A program made the translations under genes and the position numbers. DNA of 64,000 nucleotides from NCBI RefSeq assembly GCF_030287445.1, contig NZ_JASVWB010000002.1:3968001-4032000 (forward strand), read 5' to 3'. Position 1 is the first letter of the stretch. Each line of letters opens with the position of its first letter. The notes under the pieces were generated by a model. The model had not been told where the DNA came from, made no database searches, and was given only the letters and a program-made list of their open reading frames with translations. Below, one piece after another: positions 37,362-46,657 of this stretch. This stretch comes from Streptomyces sp. ALI-76-A (GTDB lineage Bacteria > Actinomycetota > Actinomycetes > Streptomycetales > Streptomycetaceae).

Positions 37362-38953
37362 GCGGTCACCTCGGCGGTGGTGCCGGCGCTGCCCTGCGCG
37401 GAGGCGGTCGGCGAAGGGCCGGCCTGCCCGGTGGCGATCGGCGCGGAGCCGGCCTGCCCGGTGGCGCCCTGCTTCCCGGGCAGGCGCAGCACGTGGTACT
37501 CCCCCAGGTCGACCCGGCGGGTGACCCGCCGGAACTCGGTCGTGGTCCCGGGCCAGATGGTGGTGTTGCGGCCGTTCGCGTCCAGGTACCAGCTGTCGCA
37601 GCCGCCCGTCTTCCACACGGTGCGCTTCATGCGCTCGTGCACCCGGTGGCTCCAGGCGCGGACCGCGCCCGGGCGGGCGTCGAGGGCGGCCCGGCCGCCG
37701 AGCACGTTCAACTGCCGCAGGTAGTCGGCCAGGTAGTTCAGCTGCGACTCGATCATCAGGATCATCGACGAGTTGCCGAGACCGGTGTTGGGCCCGATGA
37801 CCGTCATCCAGTTGGGGAAGCCCGGCACCGAGGCACCGCGCAGCGCCTCCATCCCGCCGCCGTCCGCCCAGGCCTCGGCGAGCGTCCGTCCGTCCGCGCC
37901 CACCACCCGCTCGGCGATCGGCATGTCCGTGACGTGGAAACCGGTTCCGAAGACGATCGCGTCCACTTCGGCCTCGCTGCCGTCGGCGGCCACCAGGGTC
38001 GAGCCGCGGACCTCGCTCAGCCCGCTCGCGACCACGTCCACGTTGGGGCGGGCGAGCGCCGGGTAGTACTCGCTGGACAGCAGGATCCGCTTGCAGCCGA
38101 TGCGGTAGTCGGGCGTGAGCTTGGCGCGCAGGCCCGGGTCCTTGATGGAGCGGCCCATGTGGCGCTTGGCGACCTGCTCGACCAGGCCGAGCTGTCCGGG
38201 ACGCTTGGTGAACGCCTGGACCTGCGCCTCCCGGATGCCCCACAGCAGTCCGCGCCGGGCCAGGGTGGTGAGGGGCAGCGCCCGGTGCAGCGCGCGTTCG
38301 GCCGGGCTGATCGCCCGGTCCATCCGGGGCAGCACCCAGGGCGGGGTGCGCTGGAAGAGGGTGAGCTTCTCGGCGAGGGGCTGGACGGCCGGCACGATCT
38401 GGATGGCGGAGGCGCCCGTGCCGACCATGGCGACCCGCTTGCCGCGCAGGTCGTAGTCGTGGTCCCAGCGGGCGGAGTGGAACACCTTCCCGGGGAACGT
38501 GTCGAGCCCCGGGACGTCCGGGATCCTCGGGTCGGACAGCGGACCGGTGGCGGAGACGACGACGTCCGCGGAGAGCGAGCCGCTGCTGGTCTCGATGTCC
38601 CAGCACAACCGCTCGGTGTTCCAGGCCATCCGCTTGACCTCGGAGTCGAGGCGGATGTGGGGGCGCAGCCCGAAGACGTCCGTCACGTGTTCCAGGTACG
38701 CCCGGATGTGCTCCTGTCCGGAGAAGGTGCGCGGCCAGTCCGGGTTGGGCGCGAAGGAGAACGAGTAGAGATGGGACGGCACGTCGCACGCGCACCCCGG
38801 GTACGTGTTGTCCCGCCAGGTGCCGCCGACGCCGCCGGCCCGCTCCAGCACGACGAAGTCGGTGACACCCTCGCGCCGCAGCCGTACGGCGGCCCCCAGT
38901 CCGCCGAATCCGGACCCGATCACCGCCACCCGCACGTGTTCCTGCTCGGCCAT
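37358..38953 (-). CDS. Flavin-containing Baeyer-Villiger-type monooxygenase
   Basis: 531 residues from ATG 38953, with GGAGG 7 bases upstream. FAD site VAVIGSGFGGLGAAVRL; Baeyer-Villiger fingerprint FPGKVFHSARWDHD, which fits F-x-G-x-x-x-H-x-x-x-W-[P/D]; NADPH site VAMVGTGASAIQIVP; and the family stretch LFQRTPPWVLPR. It inserts oxygen next to a ketone with NADPH and O2. First gene of a three-gene coupled operon whose content parallels the start of the mycobacterial mymA locus (monooxygenase, hydrolase, SDR). Divergent from a MerR gene. Confidence 0.9.
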   Translation of the reverse strand: MAEQEHVRVAVIGSGFGGLGAAVRLRREGVTDFVVLERAGGVGGTWRDNTYPGCACDVPSHLYSFSFAPNPDWPRTFSGQEHIRAYLEHVTDVFGLRPHIRLDSEVKRMAWNTERLCWDIETSSGSLSADVVVSATGPLSDPRIPDVPGLDTFPGKVFHSARWDHDYDLRGKRVAMVGTGASAIQIVPAVQPLAEKLTLFQRTPPWVLPRMDRAISPAERALHRALPLTTLARRGLLWGIREAQVQAFTKRPGQLGLVEQVAKRHMGRSIKDPGLRAKLTPDYRIGCKRILLSSEYYPALARPNVDVVASGLSEVRGSTLVAADGSEAEVDAIVFGTGFHVTDMPIAERVVGADGRTLAEAWADGGGMEALRGASVPGFPNWMTVIGPNTGLGNSSMILMIESQLNYLADYLRQLNVLGGRAALDARPGAVRAWSHRVHERMKRTVWKTGGCDSWYLDANGRNTTIWPGTTTEFRRVTRRVDLGEYHVLRLPGKQGATGQAGSAPIATGQAGPSPTASAQGSAGTTAEVTA

Positions 38954-38984
38954 CCCGAAGCCTCCACGTATCACGTTGGACTCT

Positions 38985-39000
38985 GCCAGTGAACACTGGC
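38985..39000. promoter_or_regulatory. Inverted repeat upstream of the monooxygenase operon
   Basis: GCCAGTG-aa-CACTGGC, a perfect 7-bp inverted repeat, lies 32 bases upstream of the monooxygenase start in the divergent region with the MerR gene. Operator candidate. Confidence 0.55.
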
Positions 39001-39023
39001 GCAATGGGAGAGTAGAGCAGCGG

Positions 39024-39039
39024 CCTACCGAGCGGTAGG
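39024..39039. promoter_or_regulatory. Second inverted repeat in the divergent region
   Basis: CCTACCG-ag-CGGTAGG, a perfect 7-bp inverted repeat with a 2-base spacer, same geometry but different sequence from the one at 38985. It lies 45 bases upstream of the MerR start. Two regulators or two dimer sites are possible. Confidence 0.55.
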
Positions 39040-39084
39040 GGGCGGGCCGGGAAAGTTACCAGGGGTACGACATAGGCTGCGGGC

Positions 39085-39738
39085 GTGGCAGACAAGCGTG
39101 AATACCGCATGGAGGAGCTGGCCGCGCAGGCCGGGATCACGGTGCGCACCCTGCGCTTCTACCGCGAGCGCAAGCTGATCCACCCACCCCGCCGTGAGGG
39201 CCGTATCGCCTGGTACGACGACAGCCATCTGGCGCGCCTGCGCACCATCTCCGCCCTGCTGGAACGCGGCCACACCCTGAACGGCATCGCGGAACTGGCG
39301 GAGGCCCTCGACCACGGCCGCGACGTCGCCGACCTCCTCGGCGTGGACACCCCCACCGAGGAGGAGCCGGTCCACCTCACCCCCGAGGAACTCGCCGACC
39401 GCTTCGGCGACCAGGTCACCCCCGACAACCTCGCCGCCGCCCTGGACCTCGGCTACCTCGGCACCGACGGCGACGAGATCGTCCACATCAGCCGCCGCCT
39501 CCTGGACGTCTCCGCCGCCCTGGTCCACGAGGGCATCCCCCTGGCCGAGGTCCTGGCGGCCGGCCAACGCGTCCGCGAACACGTCGACGCCCTCGCCGAA
39601 CTCTTCGCCGACCTGGTCCTGCGCCACGCCCCCGAGGAAGACCTCCACCGCCTGCGCCCCCTGGCCCGCAGCGTGGTGGAGGCGGAACTGTCCCTGTCCC
39701 TGGACCGACGCCTGCGCAAGCGGAGCGACACCCCTTGA
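39085..39738 (+). CDS. MerR family transcriptional regulator
   Basis: 217 residues from GTG 39085. The N-terminal winged helix is YRMEELAAQAGITVRTLRFY followed by RERKLIHPPRREGRIAWYDDSHL. The dimer helix and a C-terminal effector domain of about 140 residues follow; it has no Cys metal ligands, so a small organic ligand or none is likely. Divergent from the monooxygenase operon, with two inverted repeats between, so it probably controls that operon. Confidence 0.88.
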   Translation: MADKREYRMEELAAQAGITVRTLRFYRERKLIHPPRREGRIAWYDDSHLARLRTISALLERGHTLNGIAELAEALDHGRDVADLLGVDTPTEEEPVHLTPEELADRFGDQVTPDNLAAALDLGYLGTDGDEIVHISRRLLDVSAALVHEGIPLAEVLAAGQRVREHVDALAELFADLVLRHAPEEDLHRLRPLARSVVEAELSLSLDRRLRKRSDTP

Positions 39739-39760
39739 GCGACACCCCGCGAAGGTCCTT

Positions 39761-40582
39761 TCAGGTCCTCGCAGGTCCCTGGAGGTCGTACACCACGGTC
39801 ACCGGCGCGTGGTCCGACCAGCGCTCGGCGTGTGTGGCGGCCCGTTCCACGAACCCCTTGACCGCCTTGGCCGCGAGGCCGGGCGTGGCCGCCTGGAGGT
39901 CGATCCTCCACCCTGAATCGTTGTCGAAGGCCCGCCCCCGGTACGACCACCAGGTGTACGGCCCCTCCCCCTCCGGATGCAGGGCCCGGACGACGTCGAC
40001 GTAACCGCCCTCCGTCGCGTCGAAGACCCGGGTCAGCCACGCGCGTTCCTCCGGCAGGAAGCCGGAGTTCTTCTGGTTGGCGCGCCAGTTCCTCAGATCG
40101 GCCTGCTGGTGGGCGATGTTCCAGTCGCCGCAGACGAGGACCTCGCGGCCGTCGGCGGCGGCGCGCTCGCGCAGGTCCTTGAGGTGGGTCAGGAACTCGC
40201 CCATGAAGCGGATCTTCTCGTCCTGGCGCTCGGTGCCGACCTCGCCGGAGGGGAGGTAGAGGGAGGCGACCGTGACACCCGGAAGGTCGGCCTCGACGTA
40301 GCGGCCACTGGCGTCGAACTCCGTCGAACCGAAGCCGATCCGGACCCGGTCGGGCTCGCGGCGGGTGTAGAGGGAGACCCCGGCACGGCCCTTGGCGGCG
40401 GCGGGCGCGTGCACGACGTGCCAGCCGTCGGGGGCGCGGACGGGCTCGGGCAGTTGGTGCGGCTCCGCGCGCACCTCCTGGAGACAGAGCACGTCGGCCG
40501 AGGTGCCGGCCAGCCACTCCACGAAGCCCTTCTTCGCGGCGGCGCGCAGCCCGTTCACATTCACGCAGGTCACAGTGAGCAC
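39761..40582 (-). CDS. xthA: Exodeoxyribonuclease III / AP endonuclease
   Basis: 273 residues. It opens with TVTCVNVNGLRAAAKKGFVEWL and carries every exonuclease III active-site element: LCLQEVRAE (metal Glu), VCGDWNIAHQQADL, WWSYRGRAFDNDSGWRID and WSDHAPVTVVYD. It repairs abasic sites and trims 3' ends. The first residue is an ATG or equivalent at 40582; divergent from the next GNAT gene. Confidence 0.93.
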   Translation of the reverse strand: MLTVTCVNVNGLRAAAKKGFVEWLAGTSADVLCLQEVRAEPHQLPEPVRAPDGWHVVHAPAAAKGRAGVSLYTRREPDRVRIGFGSTEFDASGRYVEADLPGVTVASLYLPSGEVGTERQDEKIRFMGEFLTHLKDLRERAAADGREVLVCGDWNIAHQQADLRNWRANQKNSGFLPEERAWLTRVFDATEGGYVDVVRALHPEGEGPYTWWSYRGRAFDNDSGWRIDLQAATPGLAAKAVKGFVERAATHAERWSDHAPVTVVYDLQGPART

Positions 40583-40648
40583 CCCGGCACGATACCCGCG
40601 ATCTGGACCGGATCACGTTCTGGACCCCGTTCACATACGGTACGTGCC

Positions 40649-41251
40649 ATGGATATACGCCGGGTCTCCTTCGACCACCCCGACGCCGTGAAGCTCAACG
40701 ACCAGGTCCAGGCCGAGTACCACGTCCGCTACGGCGACGGCGGTGACGCCACTCCCCTCGCCCCGCAGGACTTCGAGCCGCCGAACGGCGTGTACCTGCT
40801 CGCGTACGACGAGACCGGCGCCCCCGTCGCCTCGGGCGGCTGGCGCGCCCAGGACACCAACGGGGAGGGCAACCTGGACGGGGACGCCGAACTCAAGCGG
40901 ATGTACGTCACCGCGCCGATGCGCGGCCGGGGCCTGGCCCGCCGCATGCTGGCCCTCCTGGAGGAGGACGCCCGCGCGGCCGGCCGGACCCGCATGGTCC
41001 TGGAGACCGGCACCGAGCAGCCGGAGGCCATCGCCCTCTACACGTCCAGCGGCTACGAGCCGTGCGCGAAGTTCGGCTACTACCGGCATCACGAGTCGAG
41101 CCGCTGCTTCGCCAAACAGCTCGGCGCGCCGGGCACTCGGGTCGCCGCGGACGCTCAGTCCGGTGAGGCCGCCGAGGACACGCAGGCCGCCGAAGACGCC
41201 CTGGCTTCCGTCGGCCTTCTCGCATCCGCCGACTCTCAGCTTCTGAGGTAG
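40649..41251 (+). CDS. GNAT family N-acetyltransferase
   Basis: 200 residues from ATG 40649. Motif A is KRMYVTAPMRGRGLARRMLALLEEDARA (acetyl-CoA loop RGRGLA), motif B EQPEAIALYTSSGYEPCAKFGYY. The last 40 residues are an Ala/Glu-rich tail outside the fold. The 3' end overlaps the convergent response regulator gene by 16 bases. Substrate unknown. Confidence 0.88.
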   Translation: MDIRRVSFDHPDAVKLNDQVQAEYHVRYGDGGDATPLAPQDFEPPNGVYLLAYDETGAPVASGGWRAQDTNGEGNLDGDAELKRMYVTAPMRGRGLARRMLALLEEDARAAGRTRMVLETGTEQPEAIALYTSSGYEPCAKFGYYRHHESSRCFAKQLGAPGTRVAADAQSGEAAEDTQAAEDALASVGLLASADSQLLR

Positions 41252-41910
41252 GCCAGCACCGCCAGCACCCGCCGGTGGACGTCGTCCGCCGGCGGCAGGT
41301 CCAGCTTGGTCAGGATGGAGCCGATGTGCTTGCCGACGGCCGCCTCCGACACCACCAGCGCCCGGGCGATCGCGCCGTTCGACCTCCCCTCCGCGATCAG
41401 TGCCAGCACCTCCCGCTCACGCGGGGTGAGCCGTGCGAGCGGATCCCGGCGCCTGCGCAGCAGTTGCCGTACGACCTCGGGGTCGAGCACCGTGCCGCCC
41501 GAGGCCACCTCCCGCAGCGCCGCCACGAACTGCTCGACCTGCCCCACCCGGTCCTTGAGCAGATAGCCGACGCCGCTGCCGTCACCGGAGTCGAGGAGGT
41601 CGGCGGCGTACGCCCGCTGCACGTACTGGCTGAGCACCAGCACCGGCAGGCCCGGCCGCTCCGCGCGCAGCCGCACCGCCGCGTGCAGCCCCTCGTCCTG
41701 GAAGCCGGGCGGCATACGGACGTCGGTCACGACGACGTCGGGTTCGTGCTCGGCGACCGCCGCGAGGAGCGCGTCCGCGTCGCCGACGGCGGCCGGCACC
41801 TCGTGCCCGAAGCGGGTGAGCAGCCCGGCCAGCCCTTCCCGCAGCAGCACGCTGTCCTCGGCGAGGACTACGCGCAGGGGGCGGTCTGTGGTGTCGGGCG
41901 AGGCCGGCAA
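41236..41910 (-). CDS. NarL/LuxR-family response regulator
   Basis: 224 residues from TTG 41910, with GGAG five bases ahead; the gene overlaps the kinase 3' end by 43 bases. The receiver has RVVLAEDSVLLREGL, phospho-acceptor Asp in VVVTDVRMPP, and YLLKDRVG; the GerE helix-turn-helix is RLTPREREVLALIAEGRSNG and SEAAVGKHIGSILTKL. Partner of the adjacent histidine kinase. The divergent ABC exporter is the likely target. Confidence 0.9.
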   Translation of the reverse strand: MPASPDTTDRPLRVVLAEDSVLLREGLAGLLTRFGHEVPAAVGDADALLAAVAEHEPDVVVTDVRMPPGFQDEGLHAAVRLRAERPGLPVLVLSQYVQRAYAADLLDSGDGSGVGYLLKDRVGQVEQFVAALREVASGGTVLDPEVVRQLLRRRRDPLARLTPREREVLALIAEGRSNGAIARALVVSEAAVGKHIGSILTKLDLPPADDVHRRVLAVLAYLRS

Positions 41911-43148
41911 GGAATCTCCACACGCAGCAGGGTCGGTCCGCCCGGTGGGCTGGACACCGAGAGTCTGCCATCGAGCACCGACACCCGGTCGGCGAGACCG
42001 GTCAGTCCGGTGCCGCCGGCCGCGTCGGCGCCGCCGTGCCCGTCGTCCCGCACCCGCAGCACCAGCCGCCCGTCCCGGTGTCCGCCGCTGACCTCGGCGC
42101 GGCTCGCCCCGCTGTGCCGGGCGACGTTCGCGAGGGCCTCGCACACGACGAAGTAGGCGGCGGACTCGACGGGTTGAGGCAGACGCCGGGGCAATCGCAG
42201 ATCCAGGTCCACGGGGACCGGGCTGCGGTCGGCCGCGTCCGCGACGGCGGCTTCGAGACCGTAGTCGGCGAGCACCTTGGGGTGGATGCCGTGGATGAGC
42301 TCACGCAGTTCCGCGAGGGTCCGCCCGGCCTCCTCGTGGGCCCTGGCGAGCTGGTCGGCGAGCGGTCCGGGCGGGACGTCGAGGCGGGCCAGACCGAGCG
42401 TCATCGTCAGGGCGACCAGGCGCTGTTGGGCCCCGTCGTGCAGGTCCCGCTCGATCCGCCGCCGTTCCGCCTCGAAGGCGTCCACCAACCGCACCCGGGA
42501 GCGCGCGAGTTCGGTGACCCGCTCGCTCTCCTTCGACGTCAGCAGCGCCCGCGCCAGTTCGGCCCGCGCCCCGGCCACCACCCCCAGGGCGTAGGCCCCG
42601 CACGCCAGCAGCACCAGCCCGAGCGCGGCCGACCCCAGCGCTCCCGCCCAGGTGTCGACGGTCCACAGCTTGGCCACCCGCGCCTCACCGCCGGCGGCGA
42701 CCAGCGCGGGTACGGCGAGCATGGCGAGCGGAAACCCGGCCGCGAGGACCACGGCCAGCGCGTCGAGCGGCCACAGCAGCAGCCCGAACAGCACGGCGTA
42801 CGCCAGCTCCCGCCAGGTGGCGGTCTCGCGCAGCCGTGTCACCAGCCAGGCCCGCAGCCCCGGCCCGTCGGGCATCCGATGCCCGTCGCCGGGGGCGGGC
42901 CCCACGCCGGCCAGCCGCAGCCGCCGGCGCTCCACGGCGGCCACGGGGATCCCGGCCAGCACGGTCAGCACGAGCAGCGGCAGCCCGAGGAGTACGACGG
43001 CCAGCGCGCCGCCGACGACGAGTCCGCCGAGGAGCACGGCCAGGACGACCAGGCCGAGCAGCGCGCCGCTGCCCAGGTAGGCGACCGCTCGCCAGGGCCA
43101 CGCCGAACTCAGGTATCCACGCCCGCCGAGGGCCCGCCACACGCTCAT
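41868..43148 (-). CDS. Membrane sensor histidine kinase (NarL-partner type)
   Basis: 426 residues from ATG 43148. Residues 1-190 form a membrane sensor with about four to six TM helices and little extracytoplasmic loop, like the putative-sensor domain of Streptomyces kinases. The HisKA_3 site is RDLHDGAQQRLVALTMTLGL; the ATPase has ALANVARHSG, DDGHGGADAAGGTGLTGLADR. It probably senses a membrane-embedded signal such as antimicrobial or lipid stress. Divergent from the ABC exporter by 166 bases; a CCTGG-N7-CCAGG inverted repeat lies between. Confidence 0.9.
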   Translation of the reverse strand: MSVWRALGGRGYLSSAWPWRAVAYLGSGALLGLVVLAVLLGGLVVGGALAVVLLGLPLLVLTVLAGIPVAAVERRRLRLAGVGPAPGDGHRMPDGPGLRAWLVTRLRETATWRELAYAVLFGLLLWPLDALAVVLAAGFPLAMLAVPALVAAGGEARVAKLWTVDTWAGALGSAALGLVLLACGAYALGVVAGARAELARALLTSKESERVTELARSRVRLVDAFEAERRRIERDLHDGAQQRLVALTMTLGLARLDVPPGPLADQLARAHEEAGRTLAELRELIHGIHPKVLADYGLEAAVADAADRSPVPVDLDLRLPRRLPQPVESAAYFVVCEALANVARHSGASRAEVSGGHRDGRLVLRVRDDGHGGADAAGGTGLTGLADRVSVLDGRLSVSSPPGGPTLLRVEIPCRPRPTPQTAPCA

Positions 43149-43314
43149 GGGGATCACCGTAGAAGCCGGACGGGCGCGGGGCCATGGGCCGGGACGGAGG
43201 CTCGACGGTATGCCTGGCCCTACCCCAGGTCTCGTCCCTGCCGCACTGATCCGGAGGCCGGTGGCACGGTTTCGTGGACCCCTCGGAACCGGACCAGTGG
43301 GGGCAGGGACAGAG

Positions 43315-44142
43315 ATGACACCCAACGCGATCGAACTGCGCGCGGTGAGCAGGCGGTACGGGACGGGCGGTGGCGTGACCGCGCTCGACGACGTCACGCT
43401 CGCCTTCCCCGCCGGCACCTTCACCGCCGTCATGGGGCCGTCCGGCTCGGGCAAGTCGACGTTGTTGCAGTGCGCGGCGGGCCTGGACCGGCCCACCTCG
43501 GGCTCGGTCCGGCTCGGCGACACGGAACTGACGGCGCTGAGCGAGCGCCGGCTGACCCTGCTGCGCCGCGAACGCATCGGCTTCGTGTTCCAGGCGTTCA
43601 ACCTGCTGCCGTCCCTGACCGCCGCGCACAACGTCGCCCTGCCGCTGCGCCTGGCCGGCCGGCGCCCGTCGAAGGCGCGGGTACGGGAAGTGCTGCGCGA
43701 GGTCGGCCTCGGCGACCGCGCCGGTCACCGCCCGGCCCAGCTCTCCGGCGGCCAGCAGCAACGCGTCGCCCTCGCCCGCGCGTTGATCACCCGCCCCGAG
43801 GTCCTGTTCGCCGACGAGCCGACGGGCGCGCTCGACTCCCGCACCGGACACCAAGTCCTGTCCCTGCTCCGCGGGCTCGTCGGCACCGGGGGCGGCACGG
43901 TGGTGATGGTGACCCACGACCCGGTGGCGGCGTCCTGTGCGGACGGGGTGGTGTTCCTGGTGGACGGGAGGGTGAGCGGTGAACTGCGCGGGGCGTCGGC
44001 GCAGGAGATCGCCGCGCGGATGACGGGGCTGGAGGCGACGGGTGCGGCGACGCCAACGCCAACGGGAGCGAACGGGGTCGCGTCCAGGCCGGCCACCACG
44101 CCGACAGTCCCGTCGTCGGCCTCGGAGGCCGCCCCGTGCTGA
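43315..44142 (+). CDS. ABC transporter ATPase (MacB/LolD type)
   Basis: 275 residues from ATG 43315. Walker A MGPSGSGKSTLLQCAAGLD, Q-loop FVFQAFNLLP, signature LSGGQQQRVALARAL, Walker B VLFADEPTGALDS, switch MVTHDP: the MacB/LolD pattern. Pairs with the FtsX-like permease whose GTG overlaps its last seven bases. A Thr/Pro-rich C-terminal tail of about 35 residues is not conserved. Confidence 0.92.
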   Translation: MTPNAIELRAVSRRYGTGGGVTALDDVTLAFPAGTFTAVMGPSGSGKSTLLQCAAGLDRPTSGSVRLGDTELTALSERRLTLLRRERIGFVFQAFNLLPSLTAAHNVALPLRLAGRRPSKARVREVLREVGLGDRAGHRPAQLSGGQQQRVALARALITRPEVLFADEPTGALDSRTGHQVLSLLRGLVGTGGGTVVMVTHDPVAASCADGVVFLVDGRVSGELRGASAQEIAARMTGLEATGAATPTPTGANGVASRPATTPTVPSSASEAAPC

Positions 44143-46607
44143 GCATCGCCTTCCACACCCTGCGGACCCGCTGGACCAGCTTCACCGGCACCTTCCTGGC
44201 CCTCTCCCTCGGTGTCGCGCTGCTCACCGTGATGGGCCTCACCCTCGCCTCCTCCCTCGACGCCCCCGAACGCGAGCCGGAGCGGTTCGCCGCGGCCCCG
44301 GTCGTGGTGCGGGGGCAGGACACCCTGCGCGTGCCGACCCCGAACGGCGTCCGCACCGAGAAACTGGCCCACCCCCGCCCCGTCCCGCCCGCGACCGTCG
44401 CCGCGCTGCGCGCCCTCGGCCAGGTCGTCGAGGACCGCGTCTTCGCCGTACGGGCCACCGGCGCACCCGGCGATCTGGTGGGCCACCCGTGGTCGACGGC
44501 CGCGTTCGCGCCGTACGCCCTGGACACGGGCCGTGCCCCGCGGGCCGCGGACGAGGTCGTGGCGACCGGCGACTGGACGGCGGTGGGCCGCCGGCTGCAC
44601 ACCGGCCACGGGACGGTACGCGTGGTCGGCACGACTGCCGGCCTCGGGTTCGAGAACGCCCTCTTCTACCCGGACGCCCGCGCCGCCCGGCTCGCCCCGG
44701 TGAGCACCCAACTGGTCGTGGACGCGGACCCGGCGGCCGTACGGCGGACCGTGGACGCCGTGTCCGCACCGGGCGTCGGCGCCGGCCCGACCGTCCTGAC
44801 CGGTGACGCGCGGCGGCTCGCGGACGCCGACCCCGACCGCGACCGGGAGGCGCTGACCGCGCTGAACGCCCTGTTCGGGACGGCCGGCGGGGTCGCCGGG
44901 TTCGTGTCGGTGTTCGTCGTGGCGTCCACGTTCGCCTTCGCGGTCGCCCAGCGGCGCCGGGAGTTCGGCCTGCTGCGGACGGCGGGTGCCACCCCGGGCC
45001 AGCTCCGCCGGACGGTGCTCGCGGAGGCCCTCCTCGTCGGTGTGCCCGCCTCGGCGGCGGGCTGCGCGCTCGGCGGGTACGCCGCCCCGGGCCTGGCCGC
45101 ACGGGTGGTGGCCGACGACCTGGCCCCCGCCTGGTTCGCCATCGGCGACCACGTCTGGCCGTACCATCTGGCCTTCTGGCTCGGCCTGTTGGTGGCGCTC
45201 AGCGGTGTGGTGGCCGCGTCCTGGCGGGCCGGGCGGACCGCCCCCGCCGAGGCCCTGCGCGAGGCGTCCGTCGACACCGGCACGCTGACCCGGGGTCGCC
45301 TGCTGACCGGTACGGCCCTGCTGCTGACCGCCGCCGTGACCCTGGCGTCGGCCCTGCTGACCGACCCGGGCGAACTCCTGCACCGCAAGACGTACGTCAG
45401 CCGCCCGATGCTCCTGATCACGGCGGTGGCCCTGCTCTCCCCCGTCCTGGTACGGCCGTTGACCGGGCTGATCACCTGGCTGCCGGCCCTCCGGCCGCGC
45501 GGCGCCTGCGCCCTGCTGGTCCGTGAGAACACCCGCGTCGGCGTGCGCCGCACGGCCGCCGTGGCCGCTCCCGTCCTGGTCACGGTCGCCCTCACGGGCT
45601 CCCTGCTCGGCGCCACCGCGACGCTGGACGCGGCGCGGACGGCGGAGCTCCGGCAGCGGACGGCCGCGGACTTCGTGGTGTCGGTGCCCTCACCCGACGG
45701 TCTCGGCCCGGCGGCCGTGCGGCGCCTGCGCGCGGTGCCCGGCGTCCGGGTCTCCGCGACCGCGGCGAGCGCCGTCCACACCCTGGAGGACGGTGTCGCC
45801 CTGATCAGGTCGCGGGCCCGCGCGGCCGATCCGGCGGCGCTCGCCGCGACCTCGCGACTGCCGTTGACCTCCGGCCGCGTCACCGACCTCGACGACGGCT
45901 CGGTCATCGTCAACGAGGAGTGGGCCCGGCACACGGTCGGCGACCACGTGACGGTGTGGCTGGGCGACGGCACGCGCAGATCCCTGCGCATCGCCGCGGT
46001 GATGGCCACCGGCACGGGCGACAACGGCGTGTACGTCACCCCGGCGAACGCCCCGCACGCCCCGGTCGACCGGGTGGACGTGACACTCCTGCCCGGCGCC
46101 GACGCGGGCGCGGCGGAGGCGGCACTGCGACGGGCGGTACGGGAGTCTCCGCTCCCCGGGGCTCAGGTGCACACCCGGGACGCGTGGATCCACGCCGTGG
46201 CTCCCCGCTCCGACGGCACGACCCGGCTCGGCTTCCTCCTGGTCCTCGGCCTCGCCCTCCTCTACAGCGGCATCTCCCTGGCCGGCACCCTGGTCATGGC
46301 CGCCCGCGACCGCGGCCGCGAACTGGCGGCGCTACGGCTGGCCGGAGCCACCGGCGGGCAGGTGCTGCGGCTGGTCGCGGCGGAGACCGTGACGGTGGTG
46401 ACGGCCGGCGCGCTGCTGGGCCTGTTCGTGGCCACGCTCAACCTGCTCGGCATGGGAGCCGCCCTGGGCCTGCTGTCCGCCCCGGCCCCGCTCCACCTGC
46501 CCTGGCCGGCCCTCGGCACGGTGACGGCCGCCTGCGCGCTCGTCGCCGTACCCGCCGCCGTACTCGCCACTCTCGGAACACACAAGAGATCCCGCCCGAT
46601 CGACTGA
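44136..46607 (+). CDS. FtsX-like ABC permease
   Basis: 823 residues with about ten TM helices in the BceB/MacB-like double-FtsX plan: a helix and large extracytoplasmic domain (about 15-270), three TM segments containing RRREFGLLRTAGATPGQLRR, two mid helices, a second extracytoplasmic domain (about 490-690), and three last helices containing RGRELAALRLAGATGGQVLR. The repeated ALR-LAGATxGQ coupling motif contacts the ATPase. Members export or remove lipids and antimicrobial peptides, consistent with the nearby two-component system. Confidence 0.9.
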   Translation: MLSIAFHTLRTRWTSFTGTFLALSLGVALLTVMGLTLASSLDAPEREPERFAAAPVVVRGQDTLRVPTPNGVRTEKLAHPRPVPPATVAALRALGQVVEDRVFAVRATGAPGDLVGHPWSTAAFAPYALDTGRAPRAADEVVATGDWTAVGRRLHTGHGTVRVVGTTAGLGFENALFYPDARAARLAPVSTQLVVDADPAAVRRTVDAVSAPGVGAGPTVLTGDARRLADADPDRDREALTALNALFGTAGGVAGFVSVFVVASTFAFAVAQRRREFGLLRTAGATPGQLRRTVLAEALLVGVPASAAGCALGGYAAPGLAARVVADDLAPAWFAIGDHVWPYHLAFWLGLLVALSGVVAASWRAGRTAPAEALREASVDTGTLTRGRLLTGTALLLTAAVTLASALLTDPGELLHRKTYVSRPMLLITAVALLSPVLVRPLTGLITWLPALRPRGACALLVRENTRVGVRRTAAVAAPVLVTVALTGSLLGATATLDAARTAELRQRTAADFVVSVPSPDGLGPAAVRRLRAVPGVRVSATAASAVHTLEDGVALIRSRARAADPAALAATSRLPLTSGRVTDLDDGSVIVNEEWARHTVGDHVTVWLGDGTRRSLRIAAVMATGTGDNGVYVTPANAPHAPVDRVDVTLLPGADAGAAEAALRRAVRESPLPGAQVHTRDAWIHAVAPRSDGTTRLGFLLVLGLALLYSGISLAGTLVMAARDRGRELAALRLAGATGGQVLRLVAAETVTVVTAGALLGLFVATLNLLGMGAALGLLSAPAPLHLPWPALGTVTAACALVAVPAAVLATLGTHKRSRPID

Positions 46608-46622
46608 TCGGACGGGATCTCT
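46585..46622 (+). terminator. Terminator overlapping the permease stop codon
   Basis: AGAGATCCCG(C)CCGATC and GATCGG(A)CGGGATCTCT pair around a 4-base loop with one mismatch. The stop codon of the permease lies in the loop and right arm. Confidence 0.75.
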
Positions 46623-46657
46623 TCAACTCCCTGAGTTTCCCCGGGAAGTTGTTGCGG

